Assembly: GCA_029717555.1 (NCBI GenBank)
Contig: JAMDHS010000005.1
Location: 1 to 64,000 of the forward strand
Reading direction: 5' to 3'
Origin: Peribolospora baueri
Taxonomy: Eukaryota > Basidiomycota > Peribolosporomycetes > Peribolosporales > Peribolosporaceae
Length of the DNA stretch: 64,000 nucleotides
A model generated the notes under the pieces. It saw only the letters and a list, made by a program, of their open reading frames with translations, did not search any database and was not told the DNA's origin. Positions 23,405 to 37,600 of this stretch are shown one piece after another; position 1 is the stretch's first letter; each line of letters starts with the position of its first letter. A program made the position numbers and the translations under genes.

Positions 23405-25477
23405 TCAACTTTCGTCGTCCAAGTTCACTGCCCAGCTTAGTAGCACTTTCAGCCTGAAGTCCAAGCAGATCACGATCAAGGGTCAACTATCCGGCGTTCT
23501 TCGAATGGCCCCGACGAGCACTGCTTATTGGAAGGAAGGTGGGTGAAAGGAGAGACTCACGTCAACAATACGTGTCTTAATGCCCTCGTCCACGTCTCGT
23601 CCTGGCTGAACTGCAACCTTATGCTGGCTTCGCCTATTCGGTCTTTGTTGATGCTGTGTTGCATTCATCAAGATCAGACGACGAGAATAAAGCCTAGTAT
23701 GATTAGTATATCGAAAAGACTACAGTACGGCAGCAGGCTAATAAACTCACGCATGAGGCAGGCGGAGATCCGGATCACGATCCTGAGCCCATGTCATGAG
23801 CTGCCGGAGGCAGTCCAGGAAGGCGACCATGGCGTGATCGAACCTCCGGTTCTGGAATAATCGACCGAGGTGAAGATCGCCCGAGCCGTACCTGGAGATG
23901 ATTAATGGGCGGACAGACGAATCGGAGTGGTCAGTCCGGCAGGACAGACTGAAGAGCGGGGAAAAAGAACATCAGAAGAACGGAGGATATTACAGCTCGT
24001 AAGTGGCCTTGTCTCCGGAGATCTTCTCAATCGAGGAGAAGGAGCCCATGGGTACTAATCGGAAGCTGTGCGATAAGACCATGGGGTTAGCCAACATGCC
24101 AGAAGTGGAAGCATCAATAACGAACATAAAAACGCCTGGAGCAAGTCCGTCCACACGCGGGGTGACAAGTATCCTCACTTCTCAAATACAAAGTTCAACT
24201 TCTTCGCCAGCGTGTGAAGAAGCAATACCGTCTGGCCCCAGGCGGCGTTGATCTCTGCCCATTCCACCTGGTGCACAATAGGGGAACAACATGCTAAGTA
24301 TGGAATGGCCACCGCGATTCCTCTCGTCACCGCCGACACGAAGGCAGATTCCACTCACCGTCGCACCCGGCAACCGACCCAATCTGAGACCGTTGATGGT
24401 TGCAAATCCACCGTCATGTCCGATGCAGAACGCGTCGTTATAAACGTTAGTCTGCTGGAGTTTTGCGAGCTCCCGAGAGTCGCGCTCCAGGCTCGTCTGT
24501 AGGGAGCGTAGTTCAGAGGTGTACGAGGACAGGGAGAGGACGTGTTGAGAGTGGAGGCGCCAAAACCTGGGAATGGGGAGAAACAAGAAGCGTGAATCGG
24601 CATGCTCTCTCCTTCAATCACCAACGAACACTGAAAAGACAGAAAAGGGCCCGACACAAAATGGCAAATGCTCACTCCGCTTCCTCCTCAGCCAACGCGC
24701 GCTCTTCCTCGTCTAATTCGGCCAGCTGGTGAGACAAATCTTGCTTTTCTCGTTCTGCTTGTCGCAGGTCTGCGATAGCCCGCGCTTCCTCTTCCTTGAG
24801 CTTCAGAAAGGAGTGCGTGAGTGGTTGGATGCAGTTGTTAGTCGCCAATCGCTCCATCTGGCTCGCCAACGTCAGGCAACACACTCACCCTCTCAATGTC
24901 CCTCTTTAATGTCTCCTTCACCTTCTTGACATCTTTTCCACTCTCCGCCTTTTTGACTTCAGCCTCGAACGTGATATACGCTTCCCTCTCCCGGTTCTCT
25001 TCCTCCATCTGGCGTTTCATCATTTCCGAGACGGTATCCGCACACTCGTTGCATAACGGGTGATCGAGAGACGTTGTGTAGGAAAGCAGGTTGAACAAAG
25101 AGACTGATAGTCGCAAGCGAGAGCTGAGGGGCGCTGCAGTCGGCTGGGTTCCTGCGCTGAGGCCGGGAGACGATGCTGACGGTGAACCTGGGCTTGGCCC
25201 GTCCCCTTGGGCGTGCAAACGCGAAAGCTTCTCTGCTTCGGTGGGCGTGGAAGAGTTCGAGGACAGATGTCGCGACGAGGACGAGTCGCGATCAGGGAGA
25301 GAGCCTCCAGAGCAGTGACGGTGACAAATGGCAAACAGGCTAAGCGAACGATAAGGACTGCCAGTGCCATGCGCAAGCGCACTCACCAGTTACGAGTTCG
25401 TAAGCCGATTGATTCAAGTCCACTATACTGTCGTCCAGCAGCAACGGTTGGCGGCATCTCGCACAATTGAAGGTCAT
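23405..25477 (-). CDS. ATG6: Autophagy protein Atg6 / Beclin 1 / Vps30
   Basis: Subunit of the class III phosphatidylinositol 3-kinase (Vps34) complexes that act in autophagosome formation and vacuolar sorting. The N-terminus shows the conserved cysteine pair and following motif, [21 protein letters not shown] second CxxC-type motif, [13 protein letters not shown], opens the coiled coil, which continues through AREKQDL-like heptads ([20 protein letters not shown]) to [15 protein letters not shown]. The globular BARA domain shows [70 protein letters not shown] and [12 protein letters not shown], then [19 protein letters not shown]. The last exon is short, [15 protein letters not shown], reached by a splice before 23450. 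The ATG at MTFNCARC is preferred over an upstream in-frame ATG because the family starts near the first cysteines. Confidence 0.94.
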
Positions 25478-25919
25478 TTTGAAGTGCCCTGATGGTAGCG
25501 AGAGCTCAAACGAGACAGACCATTTGCAAGATGGCACTGAACGATAATGATCCCCCACACTGACGCGGACATGAGCGCACCTGACGGAGATAACCGCAGC
25601 GGTCTACACTGGGTTCGGCCGGGCCACGGTGGCTCTGCCCATGACCACCATCTCCTATATAAACCTCTTCCTCCACTTGCCACCAACCTCCATCCGCCCC
25701 TTCCACGGACGGTCGGCGTCGAAGTAATCCCATTCCCATCGGACGTCCTACATAGTGAAACCATTATTGGTGCATCCATCCTTCGTCTCTCCTGGACGTA
25801 GTATTATTCTCCGCGTCGCCGTAGTCGTCTGCCGTACTGACGAGGTGCATCGCTGATCGAACCGACCCGACGAACGGACGGACGAACGAACGGCGACTGA
25901 CTGAGGCGCCGCTAACATC
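25478..25919. promoter_or_regulatory. Divergent promoter ATG6 / TOA1
   Basis: About 440 bp between divergent starts. It contains a TATATAAA element at 25656-25663, 257 bp upstream of the TOA1 ATG, and a short cgaacgga-type tandem repeat at 25869-25893 just before TOA1. The TATA element could serve either gene. Confidence 0.5.
25656..25663 (+). promoter_or_regulatory. TATA-like element
   Basis: TATATAAA in the divergent region between ATG6 and TOA1. It is the best TATA match in this interval and lies far enough upstream of both genes to leave room for 5' leaders. Confidence 0.4.
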
Positions 25920-27163
25920 ATGAGCAACCGGGCTGTGGTGAGAATTCTCGTCAGAAGCCCGCCGGATGCACCGCCTTTGCGATGTTGAATGAGAGCCTTG
26001 TTGCAGTCTCGCCGTGTTATTTGCGCTGATTTCGATTCCTCGTTCATTTTATCTTTTCTTCTCCACTCGTCGCGGTAGTCCCAAGCCTACCGCTCCATCA
26101 TCGATGATGTGATTGCGAGTGTGCGGCCAGATTTCGAGGACATGGGCATCGAAGAGGCCGTACTTCAGGAACTACAGCGCGTGAGTTAGCTATAGACCCG
26201 TGGCGGCCCCCTGGAGCGATAAACAGTCTCGGACCTTGTACGGTCGTACAGTTCTTAAACTTTTATCTGACGCGTATCGATGGATTTGGCCTTTCGTCTA
26301 CGCTTCCCTCCTGTTTCGCGTATACACAGTCTTGGGAGTTGAAGGTGGTGGCATCCCGAGTGACCGACTTTGGTAATGGTACGGCAGGCCCCTCGACCCG
26401 CACGACGGTGAAGACGGAGCCGGCAGACGGAGGTCTCATTCTCCCGGGGTCTACCAAGCAAGCTAACGGTGCTTCGGACGGGGTACGTAAACCGTTTTGA
26501 TCCGGGGGAAGGCTTCGTGTCGCTCATTGCTTGTGCGTTATGGGCGTGACCTATCATCCCCATATAGGTTGGCGATGCGTCCCGAGCGCCGGATGAAGGT
26601 GCACCATCTCCCTCAGCGGAAAGCAAAGGTGATGGCGCGATTTCGGAGAAGGGAGGGGTCAAGGAGGAGAACGCCAAGGCAGAGGACAAACCAGACCAGG
26701 GCAGCGGCTCCAATGAGAAGGAGAAGGAGAAGAAATTGAGGCCGGTGAGCAACTCTGATGAAATTGGGAGCGACCTTGACGACTCGGATGAGGAGGATTT
26801 GGCGGGAGGGGGCGTGGGGAACGAGGACATTGTCCTATGTCTGTATGACAAGGTGAGTGAGCCTTTGGTGACGCATAGCTGGTGTCGAACCTCTCAACAT
26901 TCGCTCAATGATGTATCACTGTCAATACACTCACCTTGCAGGTTCAGCGGGTGAAGAACAAGTGGAAGTGCGTCCTCAAGGACGGTATCGCGTCTGTGGG
27001 AGGCAGGGACTATCTTTTCTCCAAATGCAACGGGTGAGTCCAGTGGCGCGCTCGGTTAATCTACGATGGACAGACAAGCATCAAACGTTTTGGCTGATCC
27101 CCTCGTCTATCCACGCTCAATTCCATCTCCGTGTGCCTCCTTTGTAGGGAATTCGAATGGTAA
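25920..27163 (+). CDS. TOA1: TFIIA large subunit (alpha/beta precursor)
   Basis: General transcription factor subunit that stabilises TBP on promoters. Six exons give about 221 residues: 25920-25937, 26079-26180, 26330-26482, 26568-26852, 26942-27033 and 27148-27163. The N-terminal four-helix-bundle segment reads SQAYRSIIDDVIASVRPDFE and GIEEAVLQELQRSWELKV. A variable linker rich in Glu, Lys, Gly and Ser follows, then an acidic NSDEIGSDLDDSDEED. The C-terminal beta-barrel segment reads DIVLCLYDKVQRVKNKWKC and VLKDGIASVGGRDYLFSKC, ending NGEFEW. Both conserved ends are intact and the whole length fits fungal Toa1. The first coding exon is only 18 nt (MSNRAV) and the last only 16 nt. Confidence 0.95.
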
Positions 27164-28172
27164 ATGTTGAAGGGTGATCGTCAATGGCCGTCGCTCCCTG
27201 GTTCGCTCCCTTTCAAAGTCATCTTAACGGCAGGCCCGCCTTCGACTCACCTTGCCGGCTGAAAAGGCGGACGTCCGGCGGTCGCGACCATGCAATCGAC
27301 TTTAACCCGTCTCGCCGAATTTGACAGGACATGGAGGTTCTCCTTCTCGAGGAGCGCCGAAGCGCTTCTCCTTTTCCGTCCATCTTATCCGCGGGCTATG
27401 ATCTCCATTACATTCACCCCATGAACTGAACCTCCCTCCCTATTCACTTTGCTCGTCCTCATTCTCGATCGGCCATGGGACTCCATAAACGTCTTCCTTA
27501 CAGCGTTCCCAATCGAAGTTTCCCTCTAACCGGCTTCATTCTAACCGACTCCATCCATCCAAACGCATATCCGACCATCCCTTTCATTTCGTTCCCACTC
27601 TCCCTCCTCCCCCGCCGTCGCCAGCAATACCTAGAAAAAAGTGTCCCCTTATCGTGTATAGTATGTCTCTTCAGTTCCAAGTGCAGCAACCACCAAAACC
27701 AATGAATGTGGCGGTATCGCTCAGTCCAGTCGCAAGCCGAGTTCCGTCTGGTGTACCAATGGAGACCCCATTCAGAAACAAGACCTGAAATTCGAGGACA
27801 AGCCATCCGAACTTGCACTGATCGGCCAGAATATTTTTCACTGTTGTTCCCCCGCTGACAGACGGAACACGGGGATCACCAATCCGTCGGTCCATTCGTC
27901 TCCTTGCCATTTATTATACTAGGACAAGAAACAGGAAAACTATGCGACGCGATAGACACGGGAGAGGCCAAGCTGACTTCAGACTCAACCCGGCGGACGA
28001 ACACTGACCGATTTAATCTCTCGTCTAGGATAGGAATGGGGAACTGAAAGGCATGAGGGATATTCCTAAAACGGAAAATGTAAGGAGACAACCCGTTTCG
28101 GGGCGCAGTACGACCGGACCGGCTGCTTGACCGAAGGGGCCTAACAAACAATTGCTGGAAAGGAGGTAACGT
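27164..28172. other. Convergent 3' flanks of TOA1 and ALA1
   Basis: About 1 kb between the stop codons of two convergent genes, long for this compact window. Minus-strand open frames at 27671-27910 and 27876-28151 have moderately protein-like composition but match nothing I know and lack a clear splice link. I see no supported gene. Confidence 0.45.
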
Positions 28173-32215
<4,043 letters not shown>

Positions 32216-32394
32216 GAACCGTTTCTTTATCCCTGGCGTGCGTGGCGAGCGAAGAGGCGAGTGATGGCCGTCGTCGTCGTCGTCAGGGCCCACTGGGCAA
32301 GACGCGAAAAGAAATGACCCGTATCGGCGCGAGGTGGTAAGGTTCGAAGCGGTAACTGTAGGCGTTTCCGACGTACAATCTACGCAAGTCACTG

Positions 32395-32396
<2 letters not shown>

Positions 32397-32433
<37 letters not shown>

Positions 32434-32440
32434 ATGATGG
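32397..32440. repeat. Trinucleotide microsatellite (gcc/gtc/gat)
   Basis: gccgccgcc passes into about seven gtc units and then gatgatgatg. It lies in the promoter region between ALA1 and the divergent gene and could vary in length between strains. Confidence 0.8.
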
Positions 32441-32522
32441 AGTCGATCAAACCGCTGCTCGTCGTTCCACACCTTTTCTTCTGACTCGGTCCGGCCCGAT
32501 CAAGCTTCCTGCTTGGCCCGAC

Positions 32523-32603
32523 CACGTGCTTCTCGCCGCAGTGGTCACGTGATGATGATTCCCGTTCCAACCCTATTGCTGCCCGATTGGGTGACAGCAC
32601 GTG
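32523..32603. promoter_or_regulatory. Cluster of three CACGTG E-boxes
   Basis: Perfect palindromic CACGTG sites at 32523-32528, 32546-32551 and 32598-32603, all within 81 bp. CACGTG is the core site of bHLH factors such as Cbf1 in fungi. The cluster is about 480-560 bp from the ALA1 cytosolic start and 180-260 bp upstream of the plus-strand gene, so it may control either or both. Confidence 0.5.
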
Positions 32604-32781
32604 ACGCAGACCTTCGATCACCGATTCCAGAAGAAGCACCGGAGATATATGGAGAGTTAAGTAGATGGAGGTGCGATAAGTCGTCCGGACATGGGCTCTT
32701 CTCGTGCCTCTCGTCGACCCTTCATTCCGCCGTGCGCGCCTGACGCACCCTGCTCCTCCGCGCACCTTGTCTCTTCTACCA

Positions 32782-34413
32782 ATGGAAACTTATCCCTCTC
32801 CGCTCCGCGCTCGCTTCGCACCATACATGACCTCGGCTCCCTCGGCCACCCCCACCTCGCCGTCTTCGCACCGCAAGCGGCCTAGGGCATCGGGGCGGGG
32901 CCTCGTCTCGTCCTCTCGCTCCCATCATCATCCTCTTGCTCCTTCTCTAGTTTCACTTTCAGAGGCATCCACTATCACGTCAATCCCAGCGGACCTGGCT
33001 TCCTCTGGCACGGCGACCGAGGTTGGACGACCATGGGCGACCCGCGCCCGGACGTCGTCAGGATCTTCGAACGAGCGTGACGACCATGACCGGGACGGAG
33101 GACATGCAGATGATGAGGAAGAGGCAGAGGCGACGTCTCCGAGACCGAGCAAGCGCATCCATCTCGACTCGAGCTTTGCCAATCTCAGCTTGGAGCATCA
33201 CCCCGTCTCGACTGCGGGGCGCGCCGCCGTCTTGCCCCCGGATGCGGCCGGGCTGTCCGCTGCGACTCCCGCCATTGTGCCCTCTTCAGGGGCTGGAGAG
33301 CGGTCGTGGTCCGGCGATGTGGCCTTACCGTCGTCGAGCGCTGGCTCGACTTTCCGAGTTCTAGCAGCACCGGCCTCAGCCACAGCAATCGCTCAGCAGC
33401 CCACCTCCGTCCCGCCGTCTACATTCACGCCGCTGTCCTGTGTGGACCCGCACGCTCCTTTCGATACCTTCTCAGTGCCATCCCCTCCGTCAACAAGCCC
33501 CAGTTCTTCTCTTCCCGAAGTCCGAATGCGCAAGCTCCACTCCTACGAGCCGGAGAAGGATAGGGTGGTGGTGCTCGATTTGGACAGCGATTCGGACGAG
33601 GAGGCTGTGGGCGAGGAGGAGCTTCGACGACAGGAGCAGAGGAGGGCCTTTTGGGAGGCTTTTAACGTTAGGTCGGCGGAGAAGAGGAGCGGTAGCGGCC
33701 GAAGGAGGTCGGGAGGTGTTGGCAGGCCGGTCTCGTCGGAGGATGACGTACGAGAGCGCGACGGGTTTCGCAGGGCCGTTCGACATCTCGGTGTCTCCCA
33801 CTCTGGATCCGACTTGGAGATCTCCCAACGACGAAGGAGACGAAGGAAGGAGGGCTCGCAGTTTGATCAGCATGACCCGGTAAAGTTGAGATCGGACCCC
33901 GACTCCTGCACCGACTCCGAAGGGGAATCTGAGGAAGGCTTGCCACGACCCCCTTCGTCAGAGTACTTCATCCCTCCTTCGATCATTGACCATCTCAAGC
34001 GAACCAATCCCGTCCTCCGGCCTGCTGGTGTGGGACATGCAACGGGATCGAGACCAGGTGGAGGAGGCGGTGGAGAAGGGCAGCTCGTGCTCTGGAGTCC
34101 TAGTGTTTGGTCTCCCCTGTCCCGGTCTGCCTCCCCCGACGCCGCGTCCGAGGCCTCCTCTCCGCTTCCATCGAGGTCCGCCTCCGTTGGAATGGTTCGC
34201 GATGCGTGTACAAAGAGCGGTAGTGGGTCAGGAGTAGACTTCACGAGTCGGCTGAGCATCACGAGTGTCGTCGGCGATGACGATCGCCGCTATGAAGACG
34301 ACGATGACGTGAAGATGGATTCGACGTCGATCGGCACGCCCAAGTGGAAAGGGCTCGGTGGGAGAGGGGAGACAGGTGTAGGCATGGAGGTGGACGAGAT
34401 GGATCTCTCTTGA
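32782..34413 (+). CDS. Hypothetical disordered protein with SUMO-interacting-type motif
   Basis: Single-exon gene of 543 residues that I do not recognise. It is Ser/Pro/Arg-rich and mostly disordered. The start METYPSPLRARF is chosen because it follows a promoter-like interval; an ATG 78 bp upstream is also in frame. Visible features: a basic KRPRASGR patch near the N-terminus and acidic and Ser-rich stretches. A motif DRVVVLDLDSDSDEE (about residues 258-272) has the hydrophobic core followed by acidic/serine residues typical of a SUMO-interacting motif. After it come a charged helix EELRRQEQRRAFWEAF, a basic QRRRRRRKEG, and two more conserved-looking blocks, EYFIPPSIIDHLKRTNPVLR and GQLVLWSPSVWSPL. 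Nuclear localisation is likely. It is divergent from ALA1 and convergent with the THADA gene. Confidence 0.7.
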   Translation: METYPSPLRARFAPYMTSAPSATPTSPSSHRKRPRASGRGLVSSSRSHHHPLAPSLVSLSEASTITSIPADLASSGTATEVGRPWATRARTSSGSSNERDDHDRDGGHADDEEEAEATSPRPSKRIHLDSSFANLSLEHHPVSTAGRAAVLPPDAAGLSAATPAIVPSSGAGERSWSGDVALPSSSAGSTFRVLAAPASATAIAQQPTSVPPSTFTPLSCVDPHAPFDTFSVPSPPSTSPSSSLPEVRMRKLHSYEPEKDRVVVLDLDSDSDEEAVGEEELRRQEQRRAFWEAFNVRSAEKRSGSGRRRSGGVGRPVSSEDDVRERDGFRRAVRHLGVSHSGSDLEISQRRRRRRKEGSQFDQHDPVKLRSDPDSCTDSEGESEEGLPRPPSSEYFIPPSIIDHLKRTNPVLRPAGVGHATGSRPGGGGGGEGQLVLWSPSVWSPLSRSASPDAASEASSPLPSRSASVGMVRDACTKSGSGSGVDFTSRLSITSVVGDDDRRYEDDDDVKMDSTSIGTPKWKGLGGRGETGVGMEVDEMDLS

Positions 34414-34649
34414 ACGAAGCATGACGAGTCTCGTCCGCACACCGTTCGCTCGCACGGGATCGCACATCTCTCTTGTCGTCCGGGTCTTCTCTCGTAAATC
34501 TCTAGCCGTCCAACCACATCACGTTAGTTTTGTACCATATGTATCCTAGACCCGCACATTCAATGCATCCCGTAGCAAATCGCAATCTACCTTATTCTCC
34601 CCCCGAAGCCTCCGTCTATATTTGGCAGCAATGGCCGACAGTGCAATCA
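34414..34649. other. Convergent 3' flanks
   Basis: 236 bp between the stop codons of the disordered-protein gene and the THADA-like gene. Nothing is recognisable in it. Confidence 0.6.
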
Positions 34650-37600
34650 CTATCCCCCCTCCAGCTCCACCTCCGTGAGCGCCTGCAGCTGAACGGCCTT
34701 TTCTTTCGCTCGGGTCCACTCCAAGCCATCGCCAAGTCCTCCTTCATCGAATGGCCCCCGTTCCCGCTCCTCCTCGTCCAACAGACCGAAGGCGAGCAGC
34801 GCCTTGAGCACAAGGAGGTGGAATGCGATATTGGCGGCGACGGAGAACGCCCTCGGCTTTGGAGTCCGCTCTGGGGGCACGTTCTCCTCCTCGTTCGCCG
34901 GACCCTCACTCCCTTCTTGTATCTCCAATGTGTCCACCAGTCTCTCCAGCGTCCGCAAAACCTGCTGTCGTCGTCGAGGAGGAGCCGTAACGCCCATATC
35001 GACATCATTTAGAAGAAGGAACGCGGACAGCATTCGGCGTACAAGTCGAGCCTCTCTGTCTGGGTCCCGGTAGACATTGGGCGGCTCGAAGGCGAACAGT
35101 AGTGAGGCCGGTTTGGAAATCGCGCGGATTGTGTCGTCTGAAGGAGAGTCGGTCAAAAATGGACGCACTGGGTTTGTCAGATGCTCGTCCGGCCGAGTCG
35201 GTCGACTGATGGAGTGACGTGACGAACATCCCTTCCTTTCCAATCCTCACACTCACCCAATTCGCTTTGCTTGGGCACCAGCGAAGACCACAGCCACTCT
35301 GTCCAAAACCTTCTTCCCTCCTCTCCATCCATCTTCCGCGCGCAGTACCAGTCGCACATCCAACGCATTGCACGTTCGACGCTCATTTCGCTCGTGCTCG
35401 CCAAGCCCATAGACCGCGGGCTGAGCAAGGTCTGGCCTTCTCCAGGCGTCACTGTACCGTATGGGGGAGAGATTCCGAAGTGGATTTCAGCGGGAAGGCG
35501 CTCGCTTATTAATTTGGCGGCCTCTTCTCGAACAGCTGGATCGTCGTCGCTCAGGAGGCGGATGACGAGGAGACGAGCGCGGAAGAGGGCCTGAACATTA
35601 TTGAAAGCAGGAAGGTCTGCACGCTGGGTGGGGTCGAGTGCCGGGAAGAGTTGACTGGAAAAGCCTTTGAGGGAGAGGATGACGGCGTAGCGTGACTGCT
35701 CGGACTGTGGCGGCAGAATGCCGTCGGTGGGGAGAAAACGACAAGCGATGCAACTCTGTGACCGCCGCTCCTGCCGATGGAGAAGAACGTTATGAAGCAC
35801 CCACCTGCTCTTCATCGGCCCAAGTTTCCAGTAGTGGTACGAGATGGGATATAGGTATCGTCGTCTCATACGAAGCCTAAGAACGGAAGCAGCGAAAGCG
35901 AGAAGCAATGTCAATATGTCATGCTCTTCCGTCCAGGCCTCCTTTTGCTCACCTCCTTCAGAAGGATGCCAAGCAAGGGCAAGATCGCCTCCCTCAGTGG
36001 CACGCAGGCGGTGCGTTCGGTCAGCTCGAAAAGCGATCGCCAAGCTTCCAGCGGGTAGCGACTTTCTAGATTCGAGCTTGAGCCGGCTTCCATATCCGAC
36101 GCCCAGACCAATTCCTCCGCTAGTTTCTGGGAAGCCAACACTCGACAACGCGCGCTCTGGGAGGCATCAAGGACGACGCTAAGCAAGGTTGCTCGCCGCT
36201 GTCGCGAGTCCCGATCGTCGACCGACGATCGTTTAGACATTTGAGTCTCATCCAGAGCCACCAAGCGCACAGTGTCGACGGCATGCTCGAGCAGAAGCGT
36301 AACATCGCTGCCGTTCGAGCTCGACAGGCATTGCGCAGCCACACTGAGCATGTAAGGCTCAGCCGGCAGGAGATCCGCCGGCTTCGTGAGCCGAGACGTT
36401 TTTTCTAAGCGCCTCGCCGCCCATATGCGCACGAGCCCGAGTGTTTCTGCTTCTCCACCACCGAGTTTCGAGAGTAAGTCTTGAAGTGCGAGCACGACTT
36501 CCAAGAAGGCGGCTTGAGAGGCTGGGCAAGGGTTAGCGCCCAGAAGTTCCGGCCCGCGCTGGGCGAGCCGTCGGTCTAGACTTGCCAGTTCCTCAAGAGC
36601 ATTTGGCGAGCCTTCTGGGTCAGCGGTAGCGAGGAGCCGGCGCATTTGAAGCAACCTGCCATGCAAGCCGTTCTGGGAGGCAAGGGAGCATCGCGATAGG
36701 AGCGACACGCACGTCTTGAGCGAATCGGCGGAACGCACGAGTGAAGATAGGGAACGAGCGGCGGTTTCACGAATCTGCGAGCGAAGAGAAAATGGCGCTT
36801 TGAGCCGACAAAATGGTATAGATCTTGGGAGCGCGAGCAAACGTTTGCCTACCTTCCATATCCGGCTCTCTGCACAGGATTCGACGAGGGGAAGGAAGGG
36901 AAGCACATTGAACTTGCTGTCATCGGCCGAGTTGAGCGCTTGGCACCGTGAAAACATCATCAGAACGGCGAAAAGGGAGCTGTGGAGGTCGGAGGACTGA
37001 AGGAATAAGGCATCAGCCGCCGTTGCTCACCACCAGGCAAATGTCCCTGTCAGCCAAGGCCGTGGAAGGTAAGGCCAATAAACTTACTGGCAAGTCGTGC
37101 AAGCCTTTCGCAACTGCTGTCTTTAGCTCTTCTTGTAGGAAAGGGTAAAGGCCAGGAAAGCGGCCGAAGAACTCCTCCAGCGGGAGACGGGCGCTCCGTT
37201 CGTCGAGATTGTTCCTTCGCGATCCAAACGCTCTATCGCACAATGCGGCGAACAGCATCATGGAGGCGTTCCGGATGCCCCAGCTACGATAAAGGAGATA
37301 TAATACGTGTGAAATGGTGAGAGGAATTCTGGTAAGAGAGGTTAGAAGCCGCCTACCTCTGGGAGGAAAAGCCTTCGATGGAGAGTTTGAAACCGTCTTC
37401 AATGAAATAGGCCATGGCAGTGCTGAGCTGAGCGTCCAACATCAACACTCTGAAAACGTTGAAGGCGTGAATCCTGTCGTTGACAACATTCCATCGGCGA
37501 AGGATTGGCTATCAATCATCTTGTAGGCTCCGACCGCCCAAAGAAAGACGACGGAAGACCAAACTCACTTCGCCACGTCGGTAGTTCCCTGGCTCCGGGC

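Larger units (their letters stand above)
32216..32781. promoter_or_regulatory. Divergent promoter ALA1 / hypothetical gene
   Basis: This 566-bp interval contains a gtc trinucleotide run (about 32397-32432), followed by gatgatg, and a cluster of three CACGTG sites. No gene is seen inside it. Confidence 0.5.
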
